Notes: generated by a model from the sequence alone, not told the origin. A stretch of DNA of 64,000 nt from Alexandriicola marinus (GCF_004000435.1 NZ_RBVZ01000008.1:1-64000); one strand, 5' to 3'. Numbered from the stretch's first letter, positions 43,697 through 52,213 are shown. Made by a program: numbers and translations.

Positions 43697-44479
43697 CTAA
43701 CGCCCGGTTGCGAGGTGAGAAAGCAGATAGATCCCCGCCGCGACGCAAACGATGCTCGGCCCCACCGGCGTGTCGAGCCAGACCGCCATCCACAGGCCCG
43801 CGACGGCCGCGATGCCCGCGATCGTCATCGACAGGATCGCCATGGCCTCGGGCGTGCGCGACAGGCCCCGCGCCGCGGCGGCCGGCATGATCAGAAGGGC
43901 CGCGATCAGAAGCGCGCCCACGACCTTGATCGCGACCGCGACCACGCAGGCAATCGCCAGGGTTAAAAGCCGCTGATCCCGGCGCGGATCAAAGCCCGCC
44001 GCATGCGCCAGATCCGGCGTCAGGGTCGACGCCAGAAGCCGCGACCAGAACCACCACAAGAGCCCGATGACAACCGCCGCGCCGCCCCAGATCACCGCGA
44101 TGTCGCCCCATCCGACGGTCAACACATCCCCAAAGAGATAAAGATCGAGGTTCACCTGCCGCCCCGGCAAAAGCGCAACCGCGACAAGCCCCAGCGCCAG
44201 CGCCGAATGCGCCAGCACACCCAGCGCCGTGTTCACCTCGTGGCCGCGACTGTCCAGCCGGTCGAGCGCGAGCCCCATGACAAGCGCCATGACCAGAACA
44301 CCCGCAAAGATCGGCAGGTTCGTCACCAGCGACAGGGCCACGCCCAAGATCGCGGCGTGGGCCGTCGCATCGCCGAAATAGGCCATCCGCCGCCAGACGA
44401 CGAAACAACCCAGCAGGCCCGCGGCAAGGCCCGTGCCGAGCCCGGCAAGGGCCGCACGCAACAGGAAGGCATCGAACAT
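43697..44479 (-). CDS. znuB: Zinc ABC transporter permease ZnuB
   Basis: 260 aa with eight or nine membrane helices. Family segments include GLLGCFVVWRRMAYFGDATAHAAIL (partly GCFVVWRRMAYFGDA), RGHEVNTALGVLAHSALALG, VAIKVVGALLIAALLIMPAAAAR and DTPVGPSIVC. It is the channel of the ZnuABC importer. The ATG at 44479 overlaps the znuC stop (TGATG); a GTG one codon earlier also exists. It is the last gene of zur-znuC-znuB. No unusual residues were noticed. Confidence 0.93.
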   Translation of the reverse strand: MFDAFLLRAALAGLGTGLAAGLLGCFVVWRRMAYFGDATAHAAILGVALSLVTNLPIFAGVLVMALVMGLALDRLDSRGHEVNTALGVLAHSALALGLVAVALLPGRQVNLDLYLFGDVLTVGWGDIAVIWGGAAVVIGLLWWFWSRLLASTLTPDLAHAAGFDPRRDQRLLTLAIACVVAVAIKVVGALLIAALLIMPAAAARGLSRTPEAMAILSMTIAGIAAVAGLWMAVWLDTPVGPSIVCVAAGIYLLSHLATGR

Positions 44480-45270
44480 CACTGTCCGGTGCTTTCGAGC
44501 GTCGCGTCGGAATGGGCGTGGCCCTGCGCATGATCATGGCCGTGATGGTGATCGTGGTCATGATCGTGGTCGTGGTCGTGATCATGGCGGTAGAGCGCCA
44601 GCGCGCCTTGTGTGCCTGTGCCGAACAGCTCGCGCCACGCCGGTGCCGCCCGGACGACCTCCGGGGTTCCCTCGCAACAGATATGCCCGTTGAGGCAGAT
44701 CACCCTGTCCGAGGCGCTCATCACCACGTGCAACTCGTGGCTGACCATAAGGACGGCACAGCCAAGTTCATCGCGCAGCGCCTCGATCTGCTTGTAGAAT
44801 GCGGCCTGCGCCGGCTGATCAAGGCCTTGGGTCGGCTCGTCAAGCATCAGGATGTCAGGCTTGCCGATGATCGCACGGGCCAGAAGCACGCGTTGAAATT
44901 GACCGCCCGAAAGCTCGGCCAGCTGCTTTTGCGCGACGTGGGCCACTCCGGCCTCGTCAAGCGCGGCCTCGGCCAGCGCATCGCTGACCCGCATCGGCAG
45001 GTCCAGAAACCGACGCACCGTCAACGGCAGGGTCGTGTCGATCTTGAGGCTTTGCGGCACATAGCCGATCTTCAGGCCCCGCGACCGGACAACACGCCCT
45101 GCCTCGGGGCGGACAGCGCCGATCAGCGCGCGCAACAGCGTCGATTTGCCCGATCCATTGGGCCCGACGATCGTGACGATCTCGCCCGGTTCGATGGTGA
45201 GGTTCACATCCCGCAACACGATCTGGCCGCCCTGCCGGACGCGCAGCCCCTCGGCCGATATCAACGTCAT
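44479..45270 (-). CDS. znuC: Zinc ABC transporter ATPase ZnuC with His-rich C-terminal tail
   Basis: 263 aa. Walker A GPNGSGKST (36-44), Q-loop YVPQSLKI, signature LSGGQFQR, Walker B ILMLDEPTQGLD and the switch histidine VSHELH. The start ATG overlaps the zur stop (ATGA). Residues from about 229 onward form a tail of alternating His and Asp (six HD units, then HHHGHDH and further His), likely to bind zinc in the cytosol next to the importer. Such a tail on the ATPase is less usual than on ZnuA and could be a feedback sensor or zinc store (inference). Confidence 0.95.
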   Translation of the reverse strand: MTLISAEGLRVRQGGQIVLRDVNLTIEPGEIVTIVGPNGSGKSTLLRALIGAVRPEAGRVVRSRGLKIGYVPQSLKIDTTLPLTVRRFLDLPMRVSDALAEAALDEAGVAHVAQKQLAELSGGQFQRVLLARAIIGKPDILMLDEPTQGLDQPAQAAFYKQIEALRDELGCAVLMVSHELHVVMSASDRVICLNGHICCEGTPEVVRAAPAWRELFGTGTQGALALYRHDHDHDHDHDHDHHHGHDHAQGHAHSDATLESTGQ

Positions 45271-45743
45271 GCTTGCGCTCCGGTCTGGCAGGACGGGCAA
45301 AGGCCCTCGGCCTCGACGACCGCCTGTTCGATGACAAAGCCCGCCGCCTGTGCCGACCGCGCAAGCGGCCCGCCCCGGGCCTGCCCGGCTTCGGCCACGG
45401 TGCCGCAGGAGCGGCAGATCATGAAGGCCGGATCGTGGTCCGCGCCGGGCCGCGCGCAGGCGACAAAGGCGTTGAGCCGTTCGATCCGGTGGGCAAAGCC
45501 CTGCTCCGTCAGAAACCCCAGCGCGCGGTAGGCCACGGGTGGCTTGGACCCCAGCCCCTCCTCCGACAGGCGAGCCAGCACATCATAGGCCCCCATCGCC
45601 ACATGATTCTCGAGAAGGATCTCGAGAACCCGGCGCCGGACCGGCGTCAGCTGAACTCCACGCTCCGCACAGGCGGCTTCTGCAGCGGCAAGCGCCGTCT
45701 TCACACAGGCGGAATGGTCATGTCGGTCGAAACCGTCGGTCAT
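45267..45743 (-). CDS. zur: Zinc uptake regulator Zur (Fur family)
   Basis: 158 aa. The Fur winged helix (GVQLTPVRRRVLEILLENH, PPVAYRALGFLTEQGFAHRI) is followed by the dimerisation domain with structural zinc cysteines (ICRSCG and LCPSC). N-terminal HDH (residues 8-10) may add a metal site. With zinc bound, Zur represses znu genes. It is first in zur-znuC-znuB and divergent from znuA; a palindrome in the shared gap is the likely operator, so it is probably autoregulated. Confidence 0.93.
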   Translation of the reverse strand: MTDGFDRHDHSACVKTALAAAEAACAERGVQLTPVRRRVLEILLENHVAMGAYDVLARLSEEGLGSKPPVAYRALGFLTEQGFAHRIERLNAFVACARPGADHDPAFMICRSCGTVAEAGQARGGPLARSAQAAGFVIEQAVVEAEGLCPSCQTGAQA

Positions 45744-45761
45744 TGCGGACTTTCTGGTTGT

Positions 45762-45775
45762 TATGTTATAACATA
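45762..45775. promoter_or_regulatory. Zur-box candidate between zur and znuA
   Basis: TATGTTATAACATA is a perfect 14-bp palindrome, close to the GTTATAAC-centred Zur boxes known in bacteria. It lies in the 71-bp gap between the divergent zur and znuA starts, so zinc-loaded Zur could repress both directions. It is the only such perfect element noticed in the window; a related half (TATGTTATA) occurs upstream of nrdR at 25756-25764. Confidence 0.75.
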
Positions 45776-45814
45776 CTAATTATACGAGACCCGTAACAGA
45801 CACTCAAGGACCCG

Positions 45815-46822
45815 ATGAAACCTATTGCCGCCGCCCTGTCACTTCTTCCCCTGCCCGCACTTGCGGAAGCTCCGGTCGTCATAGCAGATACACCGATCAT
45901 GCACAGCCTCGCGACCCGGATCGCCCAAGGCACGGCAGTTGAACCCGCATTACTGCTCTCACGCGATTACTCGGCCCATCACGGCGCCCTTCGCCCGTCG
46001 CAGGCCCGGGCGATCGCCTCGGCAAACCTCATGTTCTGGACGGGGGAGGACCTGACGCCCTGGCTTGCCCCTGCGCTGGCCTCCCTGTCTCCGCAGGCGC
46101 GCGATGTGGAATTGCTGGCGACCGACGGCTGGGAGCCACTGGCCGGAGTGGCGCACAGCCACGGCGACGAGCATGACGAACATCACGACGACCACGATGA
46201 TCACGATGATCACGCGGACGCAGACCATGAGCATGAGCATGAGCATGAGGACGAACACAATCATGACCATGACGAGCAGCACACGGACGACCACGCCGGT
46301 GACGTGGTCGACCCCCATGCCTGGCTTGACCCAAACGTCGCCTTGGCATGGGCCGGGACAATCTCGGCAGAACTCTCGCGCCTCGCCCCCGATGAGGCCG
46401 CCGCATTCGCGGCAAACCTCGAAGCATTCGCCACCGAGATCGCAGCGCTGAAGAGCGAGATCAACGATATCCTGGCCCCTCATCGGGGTGGGGCCTTCGT
46501 CGTGGGGCATGATGCCTACGGGTATTTTTCCCGCGCTTTCGACATGGCGCCAAGCGGTGCGATTCTGCCGCCCGGGGCGCATGATGTGGGCCCCCGCGGA
46601 TTGGCTGAGGTTCGCGAATTGATGGCGGACGAGGGCGTCGCATGTGTTCTGTCGGATATCGAGACACCGTCAGAGACCGTGGACCTCGTGGCCAGCGTCA
46701 CTGGGGCCCGCATCGTCCTCGCCGATCCCGAGGGTCGCGATCCAGAACCGGGGCCGGACCTGTATATCGCGACACTCCGGGCTTTGGCCGATGATCTGGC
46801 CGACTGCCTCGCAGAGAGCTAG
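45815..46822 (+). CDS. znuA: Zinc ABC transporter periplasmic binding protein ZnuA
   Basis: 335 aa. Signal peptide 1-18 (AAALSLLPLPALAEA). Zinc histidines are expected in DYSAHHGALRPSQ (55/56), VDPHAWLDP (168) and VVGHDAYGYF, with an acidic ligand in CVLSDIETPS. Between them, residues about 114-160 form a loop of nearly only His, Asp and Glu, larger than in many ZnuA proteins and thought to gather or sense zinc. ATG 45815 follows CAAGGACC. The gene is divergent from zur and followed by a good intrinsic terminator. Confidence 0.95.
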   Translation: MKPIAAALSLLPLPALAEAPVVIADTPIMHSLATRIAQGTAVEPALLLSRDYSAHHGALRPSQARAIASANLMFWTGEDLTPWLAPALASLSPQARDVELLATDGWEPLAGVAHSHGDEHDEHHDDHDDHDDHADADHEHEHEHEDEHNHDHDEQHTDDHAGDVVDPHAWLDPNVALAWAGTISAELSRLAPDEAAAFAANLEAFATEIAALKSEINDILAPHRGGAFVVGHDAYGYFSRAFDMAPSGAILPPGAHDVGPRGLAEVRELMADEGVACVLSDIETPSETVDLVASVTGARIVLADPEGRDPEPGPDLYIATLRALADDLADCLAES

Positions 46823-46844
46823 GGCCAGCGCAGGTTCGTGGACT

Positions 46845-46884
46845 GGCAGCGCCCGGGCCCGCGGCTAGCGGGGCGCTGCCTTTT
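46845..46884 (+). terminator. Intrinsic terminator after znuA
   Basis: Arms GGCAGCGCC (46845-46853) and GGCGCTGCC (46872-46880) pair perfectly around a GC-rich loop and are followed by TTTT. The hairpin starts 23 bp after the znuA stop. This is the best Rho-independent terminator noticed in the window. The rest of the 274-bp gap up to the mttB-family gene holds the two palindromic repeats at 47042 and 47069 and nothing else recognisable. Confidence 0.65.
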
Positions 46885-47041
46885 CCCCAGTCAGCGGGGT
46901 CGGGCGCGGCTCGCGCCTCTCTGCCATAATCGGCTGATCTTGAACGCCGCAACGGCACCCGCCGCCACACTGCGAGATCGACAATGGACCCGGAAAGCTG
47001 ACGCCCGGATGGCCCGATCCCGATCACAAGGATGGGGGCGG

Positions 47042-47063
47042 TCCAAAATTCCAGAATTTTGGA
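47042..47063. repeat. 22-bp palindrome (copy 3), arms TCCAAAATTC/GAATTTTGGA
   Basis: Perfect 10-bp arms around a 2-bp centre (CA). It lies 6 bp from another copy, so the two could form a pair of stacked hairpins just beyond the mttB-family gene's 3' end. Confidence 0.75.
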
Positions 47064-47068
47064 GGGCT

Positions 47069-47090
47069 GCCAAAATTTCGAAATTTTGGC
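47069..47090. repeat. 22-bp palindrome (copy 4), arms GCCAAAATTT/AAATTTTGGC
   Basis: Perfect 10-bp arms around a CG centre, making the whole 22 bp symmetrical. It ends 6 bp before the stop of the convergent-facing mttB-family gene (47097). Same design as the other three copies. Confidence 0.75.
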
Positions 47091-47096
47091 CGCGCG

Positions 47097-48656
47097 TCAG
47101 AAATCCGTGGGCGCGCCGCCCTCGGCCTTGCGCCTGTCGACGAATGCGGCCAACTCGTCCCGGATCGCCGCATCCATGGGCGGTGGCTCGAATTCCGCAA
47201 GGATGGACTTGTAGACACCATGGGCCCGGTCCGGCGTCCAGACCCCGCCCGCCAGATCCCAAGCCTCGTAGTTCCGCCAATCCGATACGAACGGCTGGTA
47301 GAATGCCTCTTCATAGCGCGCCTGGGTGTGCTCGATCCCGAAGAAATGCCCGCGTGGGCCGACCTCCCGGATCGCTTCGACGGCGATCTCTTCGGGTCCG
47401 GTCGCGCAGATCGACGGCTCCAGATAGCGCTGGATCATCTGCAGGATCTCGCAATCCATGACGAATTTCTCGGGGCTGGCGATCAGCCCGCCCTCAAGCC
47501 AGCCCGCGGCGTGATAGACCATGTTGGCGCCCGACTGAACGGCAGACCACAGCGAATTCGACGTCTCCCACATGGCCTGCCCGTCGGGGACATTGGCGGC
47601 GCAGACCCCGCTTGCCCGCATCGGCAGCCCGTAGAATCGCGCCATCTGCCCGGTCATCTGGGTGGCCCGCATGTATTCCGGGGTGCCGAAGGCGGGGGCA
47701 CCGGATTTCATGTCGACATTCGAGGTGAACGTCCCGATCCCGCAGGCGCAGCCCGGCGCCACGTATTGGAACAATGCGATCGCCGAGAGGGCCTCTGCGA
47801 TCGACAAGGTCACTGCACCCGCCATCGTCACCGGCGCCATCGCCCCCGCGAGGGTGAAGGGCGTCACCACCACCGCCTGCCCCCGCCGGATCAGCCGAAG
47901 GCAGCCATCGATCATCGGCACATCATGCTTGAGCGGCGAGGTCGAATTGATGTTGGTGTACATCCGCGGCGTCGCCTCGAATTCCTCGTGGCTCAGGCCA
48001 CCGGCGATCCGGACCATCTCCATCACGTCCTCGACCCGCTCGGGCCCGAGAGAATAGGCGTGCATGACCTTGTCCGTCAGGGTCAGCTTGTCGAAGAGCA
48101 CGTCGAGGTGCCGGACGGAGGCATGGATATCGACCGGCTCGACCGGATATCCACCTGCGAAATGAATGCAGTTGAAGAACTGGGTAAGCCGCAGCAGGTT
48201 GGCGCAATGGGCGCGCGTCCCCGGCACCTTGCGGCCAAGCTCGAGGTCCCAGTAATTGGGCGGAGAAGAGACGTTGCCGAACAGGATATGCCCACCGCCG
48301 AGCGTGATCCTGTGCGCCGGGTTGCGCGGGGTGATGTCGAATTGCGCGGGCGCGCGGCCCACCATCTCCATCACCCAATCGCGGCCCATCCGGACATTCG
48401 TGCCATCGACTGTCATCCCTGCCTTGCGAAACAGGCTCAGCGCCTCTTCATTGAGGAACTCGATCCCGATCTCTTCAAGGACCCGCATCGCGCCATTATG
48501 GATCGCAGCAACCCCTTCGGCCGGAAGCGGCTCGGTCGGCCTGTCGGTATTAAGAGGGAGCCGCCAGGCGCTCTGTTCGATCCCCGAACTGCCGCGCCGC
48601 GCGGCATTGCCCGCGCGTCCGCCCGATCGTCTGCGCCGGTTCAAGACCTGATCCAT
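47097..48656 (-). CDS. MttB-family (non-pyrrolysine) trimethylamine/betaine methyltransferase homologue
   Basis: 519 aa, close to the normal MttB length. N-terminal arginine-rich start (NRRRRSGGR), then LRVLEEIGIEFLNEEALSLFRKAG, VGRAPAQFDITPRNP, FGNVSSPPNYWDLELG, RLTQFFNCIHFAGGYPV, AGAVTLSIAEALSAIALFQ and a C-terminal FFGIEHTQARYEEAFYQP, all typical. The reading frame has no internal amber codon, so it is not a pyrrolysine enzyme. Characterised relatives demethylate glycine betaine with a corrinoid protein. No corrinoid partner is adjacent; the carnitine genes at 57-60 kb could supply glycine betaine. ATG 48656 has GGAG upstream. Confidence 0.88.
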   Translation of the reverse strand: MDQVLNRRRRSGGRAGNAARRGSSGIEQSAWRLPLNTDRPTEPLPAEGVAAIHNGAMRVLEEIGIEFLNEEALSLFRKAGMTVDGTNVRMGRDWVMEMVGRAPAQFDITPRNPAHRITLGGGHILFGNVSSPPNYWDLELGRKVPGTRAHCANLLRLTQFFNCIHFAGGYPVEPVDIHASVRHLDVLFDKLTLTDKVMHAYSLGPERVEDVMEMVRIAGGLSHEEFEATPRMYTNINSTSPLKHDVPMIDGCLRLIRRGQAVVVTPFTLAGAMAPVTMAGAVTLSIAEALSAIALFQYVAPGCACGIGTFTSNVDMKSGAPAFGTPEYMRATQMTGQMARFYGLPMRASGVCAANVPDGQAMWETSNSLWSAVQSGANMVYHAAGWLEGGLIASPEKFVMDCEILQMIQRYLEPSICATGPEEIAVEAIREVGPRGHFFGIEHTQARYEEAFYQPFVSDWRNYEAWDLAGGVWTPDRAHGVYKSILAEFEPPPMDAAIRDELAAFVDRRKAEGGAPTDF

Positions 48657-48818
48657 ATCCGAAACTCCGCTGCACTCGGAACAGATCGTCGCAGGTCAGA
48701 CGGTGCGGCATCGGCCAGAATGCGACGGGGATCGTCGCTTTTGGGCAAAATGATCGTGACGTGACGGATTGGCGGGCGACCGGCCTCGCATGACAAGGCG
48801 ACGGCACACCGGGCGCCT

Positions 48819-49097
48819 CTAGTCCCAGCCGTCCTGTCCCGGACCTGCCAACACCTTTCGTGCCATCATCGGCTGGGCGTAATCAAGCGTTTGTGCATCA
48901 CAGAACCCCATGACCCAGGCATCATCCATCGTCAGGAATTCGAGAACCGACAATAGGAACACCGGATCCGAGGCCCTTTGGCGCAGCTCCTCGGGGGCGG
49001 CCCCGGTGGCACCAAGAAACACGGCCCCGAGGTCTTCATGCCCGGCGATCCAGACCAGCGCCTGCACCGCGATATCTTCGGCTCGATCCGGTGTCAT
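48819..49097 (-). CDS. DUF3572-domain protein
   Basis: 92 aa helical protein matching DUF3572: AEDIAVQALVWIAGHEDLGAVFLGATG, then LLSVLEFLTMDDAWVMGFCD. Alphaproteobacteria commonly carry this gene next to a PleD/DivK-type response regulator, and here it is divergent from pleD with a 90-bp gap. Function unknown. It has no membrane segment and one cysteine. The ATG 49097 overlaps no neighbour, so it probably has its own promoter in the shared gap. Confidence 0.85.
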   Translation of the reverse strand: MTPDRAEDIAVQALVWIAGHEDLGAVFLGATGAAPEELRQRASDPVFLLSVLEFLTMDDAWVMGFCDAQTLDYAQPMMARKVLAGPGQDGWD

Positions 49098-49187
49098 GGC
49101 GGGCTCCCCTGTCGCAGAAACGCATTCTTAACCATTCCCACCGAATGTAGTGGTTGAAAAGGGGCAGAAGCCCGAAAGGGAAACCGG

Positions 49188-50654
49188 ATGAATTGTCTCG
49201 TCCTTCTTGTCGATCCGGTCTTTACGAACAGGATCACGCTGCGAAGCGCTCTCGAATCCGCGAACTACAGGGTCCTGTGCGCCGATGGTCCGGCGGATGC
49301 GATGGCCCGACTGGGCGAGGCACAGCCCGACCTGATCCTTCTTGGTCTTGATGAGGGCTTACCGGCGGTTCTGGAATTCTGCCGCCGGATGACTCGAAGC
49401 GGCGTCATCGAATCGCTCAAGTCCACGTTCGGCCTGAACCACGACGCCCCCGCGAGGCCAATCCCGATCATCGGCCTGGCGAGCACCGATCGCCCTGCCG
49501 CGCGCCTTGCCGCGCTCAAGGCCGGTGCGACAGAGGTGCTCGACAGGCCGGTTTGCGAGGGGCTGCTTCTGGCGCGTATCCGGTCGATCCTGCGCAATCG
49601 CGATGCCCTGGATGATTTCGCGTCGGTCGAGGAATATTCCGCCGGCTTTGCCGACGCCGACGAGGAGTTTCACGGTCCGAGGCGCATCGTTGTCCTGTCC
49701 GCGCGGGAAAGTGTACTCAAACCCGCAATCGAGGCCGCGACCGTCGCGATGAACGACCGGGTCGAATTCCTGACACCGGGCGAAGACCTGTCAGAGGATG
49801 CCCCACCGGAGCCCGACCTGTTCCTGATCGATGGTGTCGGTGCCCATCTGTCTCCCGGCGATCTGTTGCGCCTGCTTTCCGATCTTCGCAGCAGGCCATC
49901 GGGGCGTCACGCGGCACAGATCGCCATCCTGCCTGCAGAGGCACCCGATCTGGCCGCCACGGCGCTGGACCTCGGCGCCAATGATGTGGTCAGCCACATG
50001 GTCAGCACAGCCGAACTGGCGATCCGCATCCGCAATGTCCTGCGCCAGAAGGGCCAGGCCGACCGGATGCGCGACAAGGTCCGAAACGGTCTGCGCGCGG
50101 CGATCACCGATCCCCTGACCGGCCTCTACAACCGCCGCTATGCCATGGCGCAGCTTGCCCGTTTGGCGGAGCAGGCGGCCATCTCGGGGCGCCGATTTGC
50201 GGCAATGGTCCTCGATATCGACCATTTCAAATCGGTGAACGACCAGTTTGGCCACAGCGCAGGGGACAAGGTCCTGCGCGGCGTCGCCCAGATCCTGCGC
50301 GAGCAGGTCGAACCGCGCGGGATCGTCGGCCGGATCGGGGGCGAGGAATTCCTGATCGCCCTGCCTGACACGACCGAGGCCGAGGCCCAGAGCCTGGCCG
50401 ACAGCCTGCGGCAGAGAGTGGCCGAGCAGCCGATCTCTGTCACCCGGACCGCGCCTTTCGGTGACTCCGACCGGGCAGAGGCGATCCTGCGCGCCAATGT
50501 GACAGTGACCCTGTCTGTCGGCGTGGCGCTCGGCGGGGCGGAAGCCTGCTCCGAGGCCGGGATCACGGGCCTTTATGCCCGCGCCGACGCAGCGCTTTAC
50601 GCGGCCAAGACGGCGGGCCGGAACACCGTCACGCTCTGCCCCTCGGCCGCCTGA
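49188..50654 (+). CDS. pleD: PleD-type response regulator diguanylate cyclase with altered receiver
   Basis: 488 aa laid out as PleD: receiver 1 (about 1-145), receiver 2 (about 163-290) and GGDEF (about 315-480). The cyclase active site is GRIGGEEF (GGEEF at about 384-388), with DPLTGLYNRRYAM at the domain start and VLDIDHFKSVNDQFGH supplying metal ligands. The position of the phosphoryl aspartate in receiver 1, D53 of Caulobacter PleD, reads LILLGLDEG here, so glycine replaces Asp at 53. The RxxD inhibitory site before GGEEF is also missing (EPRG). It would make c-di-GMP without the usual phosphorylation switch. Confidence 0.88.
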   Translation: MNCLVLLVDPVFTNRITLRSALESANYRVLCADGPADAMARLGEAQPDLILLGLDEGLPAVLEFCRRMTRSGVIESLKSTFGLNHDAPARPIPIIGLASTDRPAARLAALKAGATEVLDRPVCEGLLLARIRSILRNRDALDDFASVEEYSAGFADADEEFHGPRRIVVLSARESVLKPAIEAATVAMNDRVEFLTPGEDLSEDAPPEPDLFLIDGVGAHLSPGDLLRLLSDLRSRPSGRHAAQIAILPAEAPDLAATALDLGANDVVSHMVSTAELAIRIRNVLRQKGQADRMRDKVRNGLRAAITDPLTGLYNRRYAMAQLARLAEQAAISGRRFAAMVLDIDHFKSVNDQFGHSAGDKVLRGVAQILREQVEPRGIVGRIGGEEFLIALPDTTEAEAQSLADSLRQRVAEQPISVTRTAPFGDSDRAEAILRANVTVTLSVGVALGGAEACSEAGITGLYARADAALYAAKTAGRNTVTLCPSAA

Positions 50655-50681
50655 CAGGTGGCGGCGCCGGGGCCCGCAATT

Positions 50682-51188
50682 CTAGCCGTCGGTCCGGTCC
50701 GTCCGGTCATCCTCGCGCGACCCTCTGCGGCTTTGCTCTTCGAGACGGTCGGCGAGGGCGCGCCGGTCCTCGGGCGACATCTCGGAGATCCGCGCGATGA
50801 TCGCCGCCTGCCCGTCCTCCTGAAATGAAAGCGCCATGTCGCGAATGCGGTCGAGCGTTTCGGCGAAGGCGCCCGCGTCAAAATCATCGGCGCGCAGCAG
50901 GATCAGCAGATCCTCGCTTCGGCCGCGGATTTCGCGGAACCCGGGCCGCTGACCCTCCCCTCGCGCGCGCATCTCTTCGATGACGGCACGGCGATCCTCC
51001 GGGGTAAGCGCGCGGCTCAGAGGGCCAGGCGTCAGGTCCACCGACCGGGGCGGCCCGCCATCCGTCCGCCATTTGTAGGCGGACCCGATGGCAAGGCCCG
51101 CCACCGCGAGGTTCACGCCCAGCGACACGACCAGCACGATCCTAAGCCAGCGCGGCGTGCCGCCCGGGGCTTGCTTGGCATCGGCCAT
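50682..51188 (-). CDS. Periplasmic heavy-metal sensor/CpxP-like protein
   Basis: 168 aa. A single N-terminal membrane helix (LRIVLVVSLGVNLAVAGLAIG at about 15-35) is followed by a helical domain rich in charged residues (PGPLSRALTPEDRRAVIEEM, EDLLILLRADDFDAGAF, IIARISEMSPEDRRALADRL). This is the pattern of the heavy-metal-resistance/CnrX/Spy-CpxP group: an LTPEDRR repeat occurs twice. It would face the periplasm as an anchored sensor or chaperone. Its stop-proximal tail is Arg/Asp rich. It lies directly after the putative anti-sigma gene (1 bp apart). Confidence 0.82.
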   Translation of the reverse strand: MADAKQAPGGTPRWLRIVLVVSLGVNLAVAGLAIGSAYKWRTDGGPPRSVDLTPGPLSRALTPEDRRAVIEEMRARGEGQRPGFREIRGRSEDLLILLRADDFDAGAFAETLDRIRDMALSFQEDGQAAIIARISEMSPEDRRALADRLEEQSRRGSREDDRTDRTDG

Positions 51189-51542
51189 CTATCCCTCCAT
51201 CCCGAGGCTGTCGCCAAGGCCCGTCAGATCAACCGCGACCGTGCCGCCCAGCAGCCCGGCCACCGCGTCATCGACCAGATCGGGCGGGGCGAGGCCGATC
51301 CACAGCCCGACGACACCGGCCGCGACCAAACCTCCCATGGCGGGCCATCCCCCCATCAGATCGAGCACGCCGCGCCAGCCCGTCGCGGCAATGGCGCCCG
51401 CCACCGGCTCGGGTCGGGGGACAAGCCTGTCGGCATCCTCGACCAGACGCGCCATCAACACCGCATCGATCGGCGCGACAGGATGCTGCGCCACATCCTC
51501 GAGAAGGGCGTCAATCAGGCTCTGGTCGGTTTCATCAGTCAT
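51189..51542 (-). CDS. Putative anti-sigma factor, single-pass membrane protein
   Basis: 117 aa from ATG 51542 (ATG 51548 is also possible). An N-terminal helical cytosolic part (SLIDALLEDVAQHPVAPIDAVLMARLV, in part LIDALLEDVAQHP) is followed by a hydrophobic helix (GGLVAAGVVGLWIGLAPP) and a short C-terminus. It overlaps the ECF sigma gene by 8 bp, the normal place for an anti-sigma. No ZAS motif or known family was recognised. The identification rests on position and topology, so it is inference. Confidence 0.65.
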   Translation of the reverse strand: MTDETDQSLIDALLEDVAQHPVAPIDAVLMARLVEDADRLVPRPEPVAGAIAATGWRGVLDLMGGWPAMGGLVAAGVVGLWIGLAPPDLVDDAVAGLLGGTVAVDLTGLGDSLGMEG

Positions 51543-52137
51543 CTTCATATCCCAGTTCCGCCTTCCGGTGAGCGAGGAGCGCCGCAAGGGCCCGTTTCCC
51601 GCGGGCCGTCAGACTTTCGACCGCCTCGACAGTGATGTCCATGATCTCGGCGATCTCCGGATTGCCCAACCCCTCGAGATGCCGCAGCGCCACGGCCTGC
51701 GCCTGTCGCTCCGGCAATTCGGCCAGCGCCGCAGCCAGAGCCGTCATCCGGGCCGACCCCATCATCGTGTCGGATACGCCGGGCCGGTCGTCCTCGGGTT
51801 CGGCCACGGTGTCGATCGGCACGGCCCTTGCTCTGCGGCGCAGGCGATCCGTGCACAGATTGGCGGTCACCCGATAAAGCCACGTCGTGACACGCGCCTC
51901 ACCCTGCCGCCAGTCGGGCGCGAGTTTCCACAACCGGATCAACGCCTCCTGCGTGACATCCTCCGCCTCGGCGCGATCGCCCAGCATCCGGACCGCCTGT
52001 GCCAGAATCCGTGGCGCAAGCCGCAGGGTCAGGTCACGCCCCGCATCGGGATCGCCATTGGCATAGGCGACAAGAAGGGCTCCCTCCTCGTCGCCTTGTG
52101 CCGTTTCTGCGGCGTCGTGTTGGGCAGGCATCGTCAT
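51535..52137 (-). CDS. ECF-family RNA polymerase sigma factor
   Basis: 200 aa. Region 2 (about 35-100) has RAEAEDVTQEALIRLWKLAP and WLYRVTANLCTDRLRRR; region 4 (about 135-190) has LAELPERQAQAVALRHLEG and NPEIAEIMDITVEAVESLTARGKRAL. Region 3 is absent, as normal for group 4 sigma factors. ATG 52137 has AGGAAGG upstream. The gene is followed by a putative anti-sigma and a metal-sensor-like gene, and preceded 76 bp upstream by an EF-hand gene; all four probably form one envelope- or metal-stress unit. Confidence 0.92.
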   Translation of the reverse strand: MTMPAQHDAAETAQGDEEGALLVAYANGDPDAGRDLTLRLAPRILAQAVRMLGDRAEAEDVTQEALIRLWKLAPDWRQGEARVTTWLYRVTANLCTDRLRRRARAVPIDTVAEPEDDRPGVSDTMMGSARMTALAAALAELPERQAQAVALRHLEGLGNPEIAEIMDITVEAVESLTARGKRALAALLAHRKAELGYEDD

Positions 52138-52213
52138 GGCCTGCCTTCCTAGCCGCGGGGCCCTGCCCCGTCCATCGGCAAGGGCGGACCAGCGGTCCGC
52201 CCAGCCCCTGCCA

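Noticed and set aside
44512-45531. A 339-residue rightward frame with a Met/Ile/Val-rich start
   Set aside because: It is the antisense of the znuC His/Asp tail and the zur gene; the repetitive start only reflects the GTG/ATC repeat.
46131-46310. Short-unit DNA repeat that could be read as a CRISPR-like or satellite array
   Set aside because: It is a coding low-complexity tract (His/Asp/Glu loop of ZnuA) with no spacer structure.
46029-46582. Leftward frames with long His/Val repeats opposite znuA
   Set aside because: They are the reverse of the znuA His/Asp-rich loop codons, not separate genes.
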